Shown: positions 12,501-26,023 of the stretch, one piece after another
Numbering within the stretch: position 1 is the first letter of the stretch
Layout of the letters: each line of letters begins with the position of its first letter
Origin: Hypericum androsaemum
Lineage: Eukaryota; Streptophyta; Magnoliopsida; Malpighiales; Hypericaceae
Direction of reading: 5' to 3'
Assembly: GCA_963995505.1 (NCBI GenBank)
Contig: OZ023181.1
Coordinates: 11,280,221 to 11,344,220, forward strand
DNA length: 64,000 bases
Translations under genes and position numbers: made by a program
Notes under the pieces: generated by a model
Told to the model about the DNA's origin: nothing
Databases searched by the model: none
The model's input: only the letters and a program-made list of their open reading frames with translations

Positions 12501-15064
12501 TTCCTTGCCTTTTCTTTCCTTTCCTTGCCTTTTCTAGGACTTTTCTTTCCTTTTCTTGCCTTTTCATACCTTTTCTTGCCTTACCTTTCCTTTTCTTGCC
12601 TTTTCATGCCTTGTCCATGCCTTTTCTTGCCTTTTCTTTCCTTTTCCTGCCTTTTCTTGCCTTATCTTTCCTTTGCTTTCCTTTTCTTGCCATATCTTGC
12701 CTTTTCTTTCCATTTCTTGCCTTTTCTTGACTTATCTATCTTTTTCTTGCCTTTTCATGCCTTTTCTTGCCCTTTCATTCCTTATCTTGCCTTTTCTTAC
12801 CTTATCTTGCCTTTTCATGCCTTTTCTTGCCTTTTCTTTCCTTTTCTTGCCTTTTGATGCCTTTTCCTTGCGTTTTCTTTCCTTTTCTTGCCTTTTCTTG
12901 CCTTATCATGCCTTTTCATGCCTTTTTCTTGCCTTTTCATGCCTTTTCTTGCCTTATTTTGCTCTTTCATTCCTTATCTTGCCTTTTCTTACCTTATCTT
13001 GCCTTTTCTTGCCTTATCATGCCTTTTTTTGCCTTATCTTTCCTTTTCTTGCATTTTCATGCCTTTTCCTTTCCTTTCCTTTTCTGGCCTTTTCTTTCCT
13101 TATCTTGCCTTTTCTTACCTTTTCTTGAATTATCTTGCCTTTTCTTTCCTCATCTTTCATTTGCATTCCTTTTCTTACCTTTCCTTCCCTTTTCTTGCCT
13201 TATCTTGCCTAATCTTGCCTTTTCTTTCCTTATCTTGCTTTTTTATGCCATTTCCTTGCCTTATCTTGCCTTTTCTTGCCTCATCTTTCATTTTCTTTTC
13301 TTTTCTTGCCCTATCTTGCCCTATCTTTCCTTCTCCTTGCCTTTTCTTTCCTTTTCTTGCCTTAACTTGCCTTATCTTCCCTTTTCTCGCCTTTTCCTTG
13401 CCATTTCTTTCCTTTCCTTTTCTGGCCTTTTCTTTCCTTATCTTGCCTTTTCCTTGCCTTTTCTTACCTTTTCTTGAATTATCTTGCCTTTTCTTTCCTC
13501 ATCTTTCATTTGCGTTCCTTTTCTTACCTTTCCTTCCCTTTTCTTGTCTTATCTTGCCTAATCTTGCCTTTTCTTTCCTTATCTTGCTTTTTCATGCCAT
13601 TTCCTTGCCTTATCTTGCCTTTTCTTGCCTCATCTTTCATTTTCTTTTCTTTTCTTGCCCTATCTTGCCCTATCTTGCCTTCTCCTTGCCTTTTCTTTCT
13701 TTTTCTTGCCTTAACTTGCCTTATCTTCCCATTTCTATCCTTTTCCTTGCCATTTCTTTCCTTTTCTTGCCTTTTCATGCCTTTTCTTTTCTTATCTTTC
13801 CTTTTCTTGCATTTCATAACTTTTCCATGCCTTTTCTTACCTTTTCCTTGCCTTTTCTTGCCTTATCTTTACTTACCTTTCCTTTTCTTGCCTTATCTTG
13901 CCTTATCTTTACTTTTCATTCCTTTTCGTTCCTTACCTTGCCCTTTCATTCCTTATCTTGCCTTTTCATACCTAATCTTGCCTTATCTTGCCTTTTCATG
14001 CCTTTTCCTTGCCTTTTCTTTCCTTTTCTTGCCTTTTCTTGCCTTTTCCTTTCCATTTCTCACCTTTCCATCCCTCTTCTTGCCTTTTCTTTCCTTTTCT
14101 TGCCTTTCCTTGCCTTGTCGTACCTTTTCCTTGTCTTTTCTTTCCTTATCTTGCCTTTGCTTTCCTTTTCCTTGCTTTTTCTTACATTTTCTTTCCTTTT
14201 CCTTGCCTTTTCATGTCTTTTCCATGCCTTTTCTTTCCTTATCTTGCCTTTTCCTTGCCTTTTCCTTGCCTTTTCTTTCCTTTTCTTGCCTTATCTTTCC
14301 TTTTCTTTCCTTTTCATGCCTTTTCTTTCCTTTTCTTTCCTTTTCCTTGCCTCATCTTTCCATTTCTTGCCTTGCTTGCCTTTTCTTGCCTTCTCTTGCC
14401 TTTTCTAGCGTTTGCTTGCCTTTTCTTGACTTATCTGGCATTTTCTTGCCTTTTCATACATTTTCTTGCCTTTTCATACATTTTCTTGCCTTTTCTTGCC
14501 CTTTCATTCCTTATCTTGCATTTTCTTACATTATCTTGCCATTTCTTGCCATTTCTTTCCTTTTCTTGCCTTTTCTTGCTTTTCCTTTCCTTATCTTGCC
14601 TTTTCATGCCTTTTCTTGCCTTTTCCATGCCTTTTCTTGCCTTTTCCTTGCCTTTTCTTTCATTTCCTTGCCTTATCACGCCTTTTCTCGCCTTTTCCTT
14701 GCCTTTTCTTGCCTTTTTCTTGCCTTTTCTTGCCTTTTCTTTCCTTTTCTTGCCTTTCTTTCCTTTTACTTGCCTTTTTTTGCTTTATGTTTCCTTTTCT
14801 TGCCTTTGCTTGCCTTTTCTTGACATATCTGTCATTTTCTTGCCTTTTCATGCCTTTTCTTGCCCTTTTTTGCCTTATCTTGCCCTTTCATTCCTTATCT
14901 TGCCATTTCTTTCCTTTTCTTGCTTTTCTTGCCTTATCTTGCCTTTTCATTCCTTATCTTACCTTTTCATGCCTTTTCTTGCCTATTTTTGCCTTTTCAT
15001 GCCTTTTCCTAGCCTTTTCTTGCCTTTTCTTTCCTTATCTTGCATTTTCTTTCCTTTTCCTTGC
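9530..15064 (+). repeat. 5.5-kb segmental tandem duplication B, copy 1
   Basis: The segment is repeated directly downstream at a constant offset of 5,535 bp: the rare unit ATGCGTTTTC lies at 9,546 and 15,081, and many other rare units match across the segment up to about 13,600. After a single-base deletion in copy 2 the offset is 5,534. By eye I see only about ten substitutions in 5.5 kb, so the copies appear more than 99% identical. The left edge is uncertain by about 15 bp because it lies inside the shared unit TTTTCTTGCC. Confidence 0.93.
9894..9993 (+). repeat. 50-bp tandem duplication (five units)
   Basis: CCTCATCTTTCATTTTCG occurs at 9,894 and 9,944, each followed by TTCCTTTTCTTGCC. 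The pair is also present in copy B2 at 15,429 and 15,479, so it predates the 5.5-kb duplication. Confidence 0.75.
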
Positions 15065-18000
15065 CTTTTCTTGCCTTTTCATGCGTTTTCTTGCCTTATC
15101 TTGCCCTTTCATTCCTTATCTTGCCATTTCTTACCTTATCTTGCCTTTTCTTGCCTTTTCATGCCTTTTCTTGCCTTTTCTTTCCTTTTCTTGCCTTTTC
15201 ATGCTTTTTCCTTGCCTTTTCTTTCCTTTTCTTGCCTTATCATGCCTTTTCATGCCTTATCCTTGCCTTTTTCTTGCCTTTTCATGCTTTTTCTTGCCTT
15301 ATCTTGCCATTTCATTACTTTTCTTGCCTTTTCATGCCTTTTTCGTTCCTTTTCTGGTCATTTCTTTCCTTATCTTGCCTTTTCTTGCCATTTCCTTACC
15401 TTTTCTTGCCTTACCTTGCCTTTTCTTGCCTCATCTTTCATTTTCGTTCCTTTTCTTGCCTTATCTTGCCTTTTCTTGCCTCATCTTTCATTTTCGTTCC
15501 TTTTCTTGCCTTTCCTTCCCTTTTCTTGCCTTATCTTGCCTAATCTTGCCTTTTCTTTCCTTATCTTGATTTTTCTTGCCGTTTCCTTGCATTAACATGC
15601 CTCATCTTTCATTTTCTTTTCTTTTCTTGCCCTATCTTGCCTTTTCTTGCCATATCTTGCATTTTCCTTGCCTTTTCTTTCCTTTTCTTGCCTTAACTTG
15701 CCTTATCTTCCCTTTTCTTGCCTTTTCCTTGCCCTTTCTTTCCTTTTCTTGCCTTTTCATGATTTTTCTTGCCTTATCTTTCCTTTTCTTGCATTTCATA
15801 ACTTTTCCATACCTTTTCTTGCCTTTTCCTTGCCTTTTCTTGCCTTATCTTGCCTTACCTTTCCTTTTCTTGCCTTATCTTGCCTTATCTTTCCTTTTCT
15901 TTCCTTTTCGTTCCTTACCTTGCCTTACCTTGCCTTATCTTGCCTTTTCTTTCCTTTTCATGCCTTTTCTTGCCTTTTACATGCCTTTTCTTGCCTTTTC
16001 TTGACTTATCTTTCCTTTTTTTACCTGATCTTTCCTTTTCTTACCTTATCTTGCCTTTTTCTTGTATTTTCAGGCCTTTTAATGCCTTTTCGATGCCTTT
16101 TCTTGCCTTTTCCTTCCTTTTCTTGCCTATTCCTTGCCTTTTCTTGCCTTTTCCTTGCCTTTACCTGCCTGATCTCACCTTTTCTTGTCTTTTCTTGCCT
16201 TATCTTTCCTTTTCTTTCCCTTTCTTGCCATTTTCTGCCTTTTTATGTCTTTTCTTATCTTTTCCTTCTCTTTGCTTTCCTAATCTTCCCTTATATTGCC
16301 TTATATTTCCTTCTTTCCGTTTCTTGCCTTATCTTGCCTTTTCATGCCTTTTCCTTGCCTTATCTTGCCTTATCTTGCCTTTTCATGCCTTTTCTTGCCT
16401 TATCTTTCCTTTTCATGCCTTTTCATGCCTTTTTCATGCCTTTTCTTTCCTTTTCTTTCCTCTTCCATGACTTTTCTTGCCATATCTTTCCTTTGCTTTC
16501 CTTTTCTTGCCTTATCTTGCCTTTTCTTTCCTTTTCTGGCCTTTTCTTGACTTATCTATCTTTTTCTTGCCTTTTCTTGTCTTTTATGCCTTTTTTTGCC
16601 TTATCTTGCCCTTTCATTCCTTATCTTGCATTTTCTTACCTTATCTTGCCTTATCTTTCTTTTTCTTTCCTTTTCATGCCTTTTACTTTCCTTTTCTGGC
16701 CTTTTCTTTCCTTATCTTGCCTTTTCTTGCCTTTTCCTTGCCTTTTCTTTTCTTTTTTGCCTTTTCTTGCCTTTTCTTGCCTCATCTTTCATTTTCATTC
16801 CTTTTCTTGCCTCCCTTCCCTTTTCTTGCCTTATCTTGCCTAATCTTGCCTTTTATTTCCTTATCTTGCTTTTCCTTGCCATTTCCTTGCCTTTTCCTTG
16901 CCTTTTCTTGCCTTATCTTGCCTTATCTTACCTCATCTTTCATTTTCTTACCTTATCTTGCCTTATCTTGCCTTTTCTTGCCTTATCATGCCTTTTCCTT
17001 GCCTTTTCTTTCCTTTTCTTGCCCTAACTTGCCTTATCTTGCCTTTTCCTTTTCCTTGCCCTTTCTTTCCTTTTCTTGCCTTATCTTTCCTTTTCTTGCA
17101 TTTCATAACTTTTCCATGCTTTTTCTTGCCTTTTGCTTGTCTTTTCCTACCTTATCTTGCCTTACCTTTCCTTTTCTTGCCTTTTCTTTCCTTTTCTTGC
17201 CTTTTCTTGCCTTATCTTGCCTTTTCTTGCCTTATCATGCCTTATATTTCATTTTCTTTCATTTTCTTGCCTTTTCTTGCCTTATCTTACCTTTTCATTC
17301 CTTTTCCTTGCCTTATCGTGCCTTTTCTTGCCTTTTCCTTTCCTTTTCTTACCTTCTCTTGCCTTTTCCTGGCCTTTTCTTCCCTTTGCCTTTCCTTTTC
17401 TTACCTTTTCTTGCCATTTCCTTGCCTTTTCATTCCTTTTCTTTCCTTATCTTGCATTTTTCATGCCTTTTCCTTGCCTTATCTTGCCTTTTCCTTGCCT
17501 TTTCTTTCCTTTCCTTGCCTTTTCTTTCCTTTTCCATGCCTTTTCTTTCCTTTTCTTGCCTTTTCTTGCCTTATCTTTCCTTTTCTTGCCTTTTCTATGC
17601 CATTTCTTGCCTTTTCGTTCCTTTTCTTGCCATTTCTTTGCTTTTCCATGCCTTTTCTTGCCTTATCTTTCCTTCGCTTTCCTTTTCTTGCCTTATCTTG
17701 CCTTTTCTTTCCTTTTCTTGCCTTATCTTGCCTTATCTTTCCTTTTCTTTCCTTACCTTGCCTTACCTTGCCTTATCTTGCCTAATCTTACCTTTTCATG
17801 CCTTATCTTGCCTTTTCATGCCTTTTCTTGCCTTTTCTTTACTTTTCATACCTTTTCTCGCCTTTTCTTTTCTTTTCTTGCCTTTTCGTGCCATTTCCTT
17901 GCCTTATCTTAACATTTCTTACATTTTCTTGCCTTTTCATGCCTTTTCTTTCCTTTTCTTGCCTTTTGTTACATTTTCTTGCCTTTTCATGCCTTTGCTT

Positions 18001-20585
18001 TCCTTTTCTTGCCTTTTCTTACCTTATCTTGCCTTTTCCTTGCCTTTTCTTTCCTTTCCTTGCCTTTTCTAGGACTTTTCTTTCCTTTTCTTGCCTTTTC
18101 ATACCTTTTCTTGCCTTACCTTTCCTTTTCTTGCCTTTTCATGCCTTGTCCATGCCTTTTCTTGCCTTTTCTTTCCTTTTCCTGCCTTTTCTTGCCTTAT
18201 CTTTCCTTTGCTTTCCTTTTCTTGCCTTATCTTGCCTTTTCTTTCCATTTCTTGCCTTTTCTTGACTTATCTATCTTTTTCTTGCCTTTTCATGCCTTTT
18301 CTTGACCTTTCATTCCTTATCTTGCCTTTTCTTACCTTATCTTGCCTTTTCATGCCTTTTCTTGCCTTTTCTTTCCTTTTCTTGCCTTTTGATGCCTTTT
18401 CCTTGCGTTTTCTTTCCTTTTCTTGCCTTTTCTTGCCTTATCATGCCTTTTCATGCCTTTTTCTTGCCTTTTCATGCCTTTTCTTGCCTTATTTTGCTCT
18501 TTCATTCCTTATCTTGCCTTTTCTTACCTTATCTTGCCTTTTCTTGCCTTATCATGCCTTTTTTTGCCTTATCTTTCCTTTTCTTGCATTTTCATGCCTT
18601 TTCCTTTCCTTTCCTTTTCTGGCCTTTTCTTTCCTTATCTTGCCTTTTCTTACCTTTTCTTGAATTATCTTGCCTTTTCTTTCCTCATCTTTCATTTGCA
18701 TTCCTTTTCTTACCTTTCCTTCCCTTTTCTTGCCTTATCTTGCCTAATCTTGCCTTTTCTTTCCTTATCTTGCTTTTTTATGCCATTTCCTTGCCTTATC
18801 TTGCCTTTTCTTGCCTCATCTTTCATTTTCTTTTCTTTTCTTGCCCTATCTTGCCCTATCTTTCCTTCTCCTTGCCTTTTCTTTCCTTTTCTTGCCTTAA
18901 CTTGCCTTATCTTCCCTTTTCTCGCCTTTTCCTTGCCATTTCTTTCCTTTCCTTTTCTGGCCTTTTCTTTCCTTATCTTGCCTTTTCCTTGCCTTTTCTT
19001 ACCTTTTCTTGAATTATCTTGCCTTTTCTTTCCTCATCTTTCATTTGCGTTCCTTTTCTTACCTTTCCTTCCCTTTTCTTGTCTTATCTTGCCTAATCTT
19101 GCCTTTTCTTTCCTTATCTTGCTTTTTCATGCCATTTCCTTGCCTTATCTTGCCTTTCTTGCCTCATCTTTCATTTTCTTTTCTTTTCTTGCCCTATCTT
19201 GCCCTATCTTGCCTTCTCCTTGCCTTTTCTTTCTTTTTCTTGCCTTAACTTGCCTTATCTTCCCATTTCTATCCTTTTCCTTGCCATTTCTTTCCTTTTC
19301 TTGCCTTTTCATGCCTTTTCTTTTCTTATCTTTCCTTTTCTTGCATTTCATAACTTTTCCATGCCTTTTCTTACCTTTTCCTTGCCTTTTCTTGCCTTAT
19401 CTTTACTTACCTTTCCTTTTCTTGCCTTATCTTGCCTTATCTTTACTTTTCATTCCTTTTCGTTCCTTACCTTGCCCTTTCATTCCTTATCTTGCCTTTT
19501 CATACCTAATCTTGCCTTATCTTGCCTTTTCATGCCTTTTCCTTGCCTTTTCTTTCCTTTTCTTGCCTTTTCTTGCCTTTTCCTTTCCATTTCTCACCTT
19601 TCCATCCCTCTTCTTGCCTTTTCTTTCCTTTTCTTGCCTTTCCTTGCCTTGTCGTACCTTTTCCTTGTCTTTTCTTTCCTTATCTTGCCTTTGCTTTCCT
19701 TTTCCTTGCTTTTTCTTACATTTTCTTTCCTTTTCCTTGCCTTTTCATGTCTTTTCCATGCCTTTTCTTTCCTTATCTTGCCTTTTCCTTGCCTTTTCCT
19801 TGCCTTTTCTTTCCTTTTCTTGCCTTATCTTTCCTTTTCTTTCCTTTTCATGCCTTTTCTTTCCTTTTCTTGCCTTTTCCTTGCCTCATCTTTCCATTTC
19901 TTGCCTTGCTTGCCTTTTCTTGCCTTCTCTTGCCTTTTCTAGCGTTTGCTTGCCTTTTCTTGACTTATCTGGCATTTTCTTGCCTTTTCATACATTTTCT
20001 TGCCTTTTCATACATTTTCTTGCCTTTTCTTGCCCTTTCATTCCTTATCTTGCATTTTCTTACATTATCTTGCCATTTCTTGCCATTTCTTTCCTTTTCT
20101 TGCCTTTTCTTGCTTTTCCTTTCCTTATCTTGCCTTTTCATGCCTTTTCTTGCCTTTTCCATGCCTTTTCTTGCCTTTTCCTTGCCTTTTCTTTCATTTC
20201 CTTGCCTTATCACGCCTTTTCTCGCCTTTTCCTTGCCTTTTCTTGCCTTTTTCTTGCCTTTTCTTGCCTTTGCTTTCCTTTTCTTGCCTTTCTTTCCTTT
20301 TACTTGCCTTTTTTTGCTTTATGTTTCCTTTTCTTGCCTTTGCTTGCCTTTTCTTGACATATCTGTCATTTTCTTGCCTTTTCATGCCTTTTCTTGCCCT
20401 TTTTTGCCTTATCTTGCCCTTTCATTCCTTATCTTGCCATTTCTTTCCTTTTCTTGCTTTTCTTGCCTTATCTTGCCTTTTCATTCCTTATCTTACCTTT
20501 TCATGCCTTTGCTTTCCTTTTCTTGCCTTTTCATGCCTTTTCCTAGCCTTTTCTTGCCTTTTCTTTCCTTATCTTGCATTTTCTT
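15065..20585 (+). repeat. 5.5-kb segmental tandem duplication B, copy 2
   Basis: This is the second copy of the unit. Visible differences from copy 1 include a T to C change near 16,219, G to A in the TTTTCGTTCC unit near 16,797, and one T lost from TTTTCTTGCCTCATC near 19,154. The last 120 bp are less similar, for example GCCTATTTTTGCC in copy 1 near 14,981 against GCTTTCCTTTTC here. Similarity ends near 20,585, after ATCTTGCATTTTCTT. Confidence 0.93.
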
Positions 20586-23500
20586 GCCTTTTCCTTGCCT
20601 TTTCTTACCTTTTCTTGCCTTTTCTTGCCTTTTTTTCCTTTTCTTGCCTTTTCGTACCTTTTCCTTGCCTTTTCTTGCCATAACTTGCAATTTCTCACAT
20701 TTTCCTTTTTCTTACTTTTCGTACCTTTTCCTTGCATTTTCATGTCTTTTCCATGCCTTTTCTTTCCTTATCTTGCATTTTCTTGCCTTTTCCTTGCCTT
20801 TTCCATGCCTTTTCTTTCCTTTTCTTGCCTTTTCATGCCTTTTCTTGCTTTATCATTCGTTTTCTTGACTTTTCATGCCTTTTCCATGCCTTTTCCTTGC
20901 CTTTTCCTTGCCTTTTCTTGCCTTTCCTTGCCTTATCTTGCCTTTTCCTTGCCTTTTTTTTCCTTCTCTTGCCTTTTCATGCATTTTCTTACCTTATCTT
21001 TCGTTTTCTTACATTTTCATGCCTTTTCCATGGCTTTTATTGCCTTTTCTTTCCTTTTCTTGCCTTATCTTTCCTTTTCCTTGCATTTTCTTACCTTATC
21101 TTTCCTTTTCTTGCCTTTGCTTGAATTTTCTTGCCTTATCTTGCCTTTTCTTGCCTTTTCTTGACTTATCTATCTTTTTTCTACCTTTTCTTGCTTTTTC
21201 ACATCTTTTCTTGCCGTTTCATTCCTTATCTTGCCTTTTCTTACCTTATCTCACCTTTCCTTGCCTTTTCCTTGCCTTTTCCTTGAATTTTCATGCATTT
21301 TCCTTGGCTTTTCTTACGTTTTCTTACCTTTCCTTGCCTTTTTCTTGCCTTTTCTTGCCTTATCTTGCCTTTTCTTGCCTTTTCCTTGCCTTTTCTTGCC
21401 ATATCTTGCCTTTCCTTTCCTTATCTTGCCTTTTCCTTGCCATTTCCATGCATTTTCTTGCCTTTTCTTGCCTTTTCAATCATTTTACTTGCCTTTTCTT
21501 GCTTTAACTTTCCTTTTCTTTCCTTTGCTTGCCTTTTCTCGACTTATCTGGCCTTTTCTTTCCTTTTCTTGCCTTTTCTTGACATATCTGTCCTTTTCTT
21601 GACTTTTCTTGCCTTTTCATTGCCTTTTCATTGCCTTTTCTTGCCTTATCTTGCCCTTTCATTCCTTATCTTACCTTTTCTTACCTAATCTTGCCTTTTC
21701 TTGCTTTTTCTTTCCTTTTCCTTGCCTTTTCTTTCCTTATCTTGCCTTTTCTTGCCTTTTCCTTGCTTTTTCTTACCTTTTCTTTCCTTTTCCTTTCCTT
21801 TTCATTTTTTTCCATGCCTTTTCTTTCCTTATCTTGCCTTTTCCTCGCCTTTTCCTTGCCTTTTCTTTCCTTTCCTTTTCTGGCCTTTTCTTTCCTTATC
21901 TTGCCTTTTCCTTGCCTTTTCTTACCTTTTCTTGAATTATCTTGCCTTTTCTTTCCTCATCTTTCATTTGCGTTCCTTTTCTTACCTTTCCTTCCCTTTT
22001 CTTGCCTTATCTTGCCTAATCTTGCCTTATCTTGCTTTTTCATACCATTTCCTTGCCTTATCTTGCCTTTTCTTGCCTCATCTTTCATTTTCTTTTCTTT
22101 TCTTGCCCTATCTTGCCCTATCTTGCCTTCTCCTTGCCTTTTCTTTCTTTTTCTTGCCTTAACTTGCCTTATCTTCCCTTTTCTATCCTTTTCCTTGCCA
22201 TTTCTTTCCTTTTCTTGCCTTTTCATGCCTTTTCTTGCCTTATCTTTCCTTTTCTTGCATTTCATAACTTTTCCATGCCTTTTCTTACCTTTTCCTTGCC
22301 TTTTCTTGCCTTATCTTTACTTACCTTTCCTTTTCTTGCCTTATCTTGCCTTATCTTTACTTTTCATTCCTTTTCGTTCCTTACCTTGCCCTTTCATTCC
22401 TTATCTTGCCTTTTCTTACCTAATCTTGCCTTTTCTTGCCTTTTCATGCCTTTTCTTTGCCTTTTCTTGCCTTTTCTTTCCTTATCTTGAATTTTCTTGC
22501 CTTTTTCTTTCCATTTCTCACCTTTCCTTCCCTCTTCTTGCCTTTTCTTTCCTTTTCATGCCTTTCCTTGCCTTTTCGTACCTTTTCCTTGCCGTTTCTT
22601 TCCTTATCTTGCCTTTTCTTGCCTTTTCCTTGCTTTTTCTTACATTTTCTTTCCTTTTCCTTGCCTTTTCATGTCTTTTCCATGCCTTTTCTTTTCTTAA
22701 CTTATCTTTCCTTTTCTTTCCTTTTCATGCCTTTTCTTGCCTTTTCTTGCCTCATCTTTCCATTCCTTGCCTTGCTTGCCTTTTCTTGCCTTCTCTTGCC
22801 TTTTCTTGCGTTTGCTTGCCTTTTCTTGATTTATCTGCCTTTTCTTGCCTTTTCATGCATTTTCTTGCCTTTTCTTGCCCTTTCATTCCTTATCTTGCAT
22901 TTTCTTACATTATCTTGCCATTTCTTGCCATTTCTTGCCTTTTCTTGCTTTTCCTTTCCTTATCTTGCCTTTTCATGCCTTTTCTTGCCTTTTCCATGCC
23001 TTTTCTTGCCTTTTCCTTGCCTTTTCTTTCATTTCCTTGCCTTATCACGCCTTTTCTCGCCTTTTCCTTACCTTTTCTTGCCTTTTCTTTTCTTTCTTTC
23101 CTTTTACTTGCCTTTTTTTGCTTTATGTTTCCTTTTCTTGCCTTTGCTTGCCTTTTCTTGCCTTTTCTTGACATATCTGTCCTTTTCTTGCCTTTTCATG
23201 TCTTTTCTTGCCCTTTCTTGCCTTATCTTGCCCTTCATTCCTTATCTTGCCATTTCTTTCCTTTTCTTGCTTTTCTTGCCTTATCTTGCCCTTTCATTCC
23301 TTATCTTACCTTTTCATGCCTTTTCTTGCCTATTTTTGCCTTTTCATGCCTTTTCCTTGCCTTTTCTTTCCTTTTCTTTCCTTATCTTGCATTTTCTTGC
23401 CTTTTCCTTGCCTTTTCCTACCTTTTCTTGCCTTTTCTTGCCTTTTTTCCTTTTCTTGCCTTTTCTTGCCTTTTCGTACCTTTTCCTTGCCTTTTCTTGC

Positions 23501-26023
23501 CATAACTTGCATTTTCTCACCTTTTCCTTGCTTTTTCTTACTTTTCTTGCCTTTTCCTTGCATTTTCATGTCTTTTCCATGCCTTTTATTTCCTTATCTT
23601 GCCTTTTCCTTGCCTTTTCCTTGCCTTTTCTTTCCTTTTCTTGCCTTTTCATGCCTTTTCTTGCTTTATCATTCGTTTTCTTGACTTTTCATGCCTTTTC
23701 CATGCCTTTTCCTTGCCTTTTCTTGCCTTTCCTTGCCTTATCTTGCCTTTTCCTTGCCTTTTTTTTCCTTTTCTTGCCTTTTCATGCATTTTCTTACCTT
23801 ATCTTTCCTTTTCTTACATTTTCATGCCTTTTCCATGGCTTTTATTGCCTTTTCTTTCCTTTTCTTGCCTTATCTTTCCTTTTCCTTGCATTTTCTTGCC
23901 TTATCTTTCCTTTTCTTGCCTTTGCTTGGATTTTCTTGCCTTATCTTGCCTTTTCTTTCCTTTTCTTGACTTATCTATCTTTTTTCTACCGTTTCTTGCT
24001 TTTTCATGTCTTTTCTTGCCGTTTTATTCCTTATCTTGCCTTTTCTTACCTTATCTCACCTTTCCTTGCCTTTTCCTTGCCTTTTCTTACCTTTTCTTGC
24101 CTTTTCCTTGAATTTTCATGCATTTTCCTTGGCTTTTCTTAACTTTTCTTACCTTTCCTTGCCTTTTCTTTCCTTTCCTTGCCTTATCTCGCCTTTTCTT
24201 GCCTTTTCCTTGCCTTTTCTTGCCTTATCTTGCCTTTTCTTGCCTTTTCCTTGCCTTTTCTTGCCATATCTTGCCTTTCCTTTCCTTATCTTGCCTTTTC
24301 CTTGCCTTTTCCCTGTATTTTCTTGCCATTTCTTGCCTTTTCAATTATTTTACTTGCCTTTTCTTGCTTTATCTTTCCTTTTCTTTCCTTTGCTTGCTTT
24401 TTCTCGCCTTATCTGGCCTTTTCTTTCCTTTTCTTGCCTTTTCTTGACATATCTGTCCTTTTCTTGACTTTTCTTGCCTTTTCATTGCCTTTTCATTTCC
24501 TTTTCTTGCCTTATCTTGCCCTTTCATTCCTTATCTTACCTTTTCTTACCTAATCTTGCTTTTTCTTGCCTTTTCTTTCCTTTTCTTTCCTTTTCTTGCC
24601 TTTTCATACCTTTTCCTTGCCTTTTCTTTCCTTATCTTGCCTTTTCTTGCCTTTTCCTTGCCATTTCTCACCTATCCTTCCCTTTTCTTGCCTTTTCTTT
24701 CCTTTTCTTCCCTTTCCTTGCCTTTTCGTACCTTTCCCTTTCCTTTTCTTTCCTTATCTTGCCTTTTCTTGCCTTTTCCTTGCTTTTTCTTTCCTTTTCC
24801 TTTCCTTTTCATTTTTTTCCATGCCTTTTCTTTCCTTGTCTTGCCTTTTCCTCACCTTTTCCTTGCCTTTTCTTTCCTTTTCTTGCCTTTTCATGCCTTT
24901 TCTTGCCTTATCTTTCCTTTTCATGCCTTTTCTTGCCTTTTCCTTGCCTCATCTTTCCTTTTCTTGCCTATGCTTGCCTTTTCTTGCCTTATCTTGCCTT
25001 TTCTTTTCTTTTCTTGCTTTTTCATGTCTTTTCTTGCCATATCTTGCCCTTTCATTCCTTATCTTGCCTTTTCTTACCTTTTCTTGCCTTTTCCTTGCCT
25101 TTTCTTACATTTTCTTACCTTTTCTTGCCTTTTCCTTGCCTTTTCTTTCCTTTCCTTGCCTTAGCTCGCCTTTTCTTGCCTTCTCCTTGCCTTTTCTTGC
25201 CTTATCTTGCCTTTTCCTTGCCTTTTCTTGCCATATCTTGCCTTTTCTTTCCTTATCTTGCCTTTTCCTTGCCTTTTCTTTCCTTATCTTGCCTTTTCCT
25301 TGCCTTTTCCATGCATTTTCTTGCCTTTTTTTGCCTTTTCAATCATTTTACTTGCCTTTTCTTGCTTTATCTTTCCTTTTCTTTCCTTTGCTTGCCTTTT
25401 CTTGCCTTATCTGGCCTTTTCTTTCCTTTTCTTGCCTTTTCTTAACATATCTGACCTTTTCTTGACTCTTCTTGCCTTTTCATTGCCTTTTCTTGCCTTA
25501 TCTTGCCCTTTCATTCCTTATCTTGCCTTTTCTTACCTAATCTTGCATTTTCTTGCCTTTTCTTGCCTTTTCATGCCTTTTCCTTGCCTTTTCTTTCCTT
25601 ATCTTGCATTTTCATGCCTTTTCCTGGCCATTTCTCACCTTTCCTTGCCTTTTCTTACCTTTCCTTGCCTTTTCTTTCCTTATCTTGCATTTTCTTGCCT
25701 TTTCCTTACCTTTTCTTTCCTTTTCCTTGCCTTTTCATGTCTTTTCCATGTCTTTTCTTTCCTTATCTTTCCTTTTCCTTGCCTTTTCCTTGCCTTTTCT
25801 TTCCTTTTCTTGCCTTTTCATGCCTTTTCTTGCCTTTTCATGCCTTTTCTTGCCTTATCTTTCCTTTTCTTGCCTTTTCTTGCCTTTTCTTGCATTTTCC
25901 TTGCCTTATATTTCCTTGTCTTGCCTTGCTTGCCTTTTCTTGCCTTCTCTTGCCTTTTCTTGCATTTGCGTTCCTTTTCTTGACTTATCTGGCCTTTTCT
26001 TGCCTTATCATGCCTTTTCATGC
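20586..26023 (+). repeat. Related satellite segments with about 2.8-kb spacing
   Basis: Landmark units recur here about 2.8 kb apart. CCATGGCTTTTATT is at 21,028 and 23,833, and the TTGCCTTTTCATTGCC region is at 21,615 and 24,480. Part of the segment (21.9-23.4 kb) also matches the 3' part of the 5.5-kb unit, including CATAACTTTTCC near 22,264 and GCTTTATGTTTCC near 23,120. It appears to be a mosaic of older copies. Exact boundaries cannot be set by eye. Confidence 0.55.
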
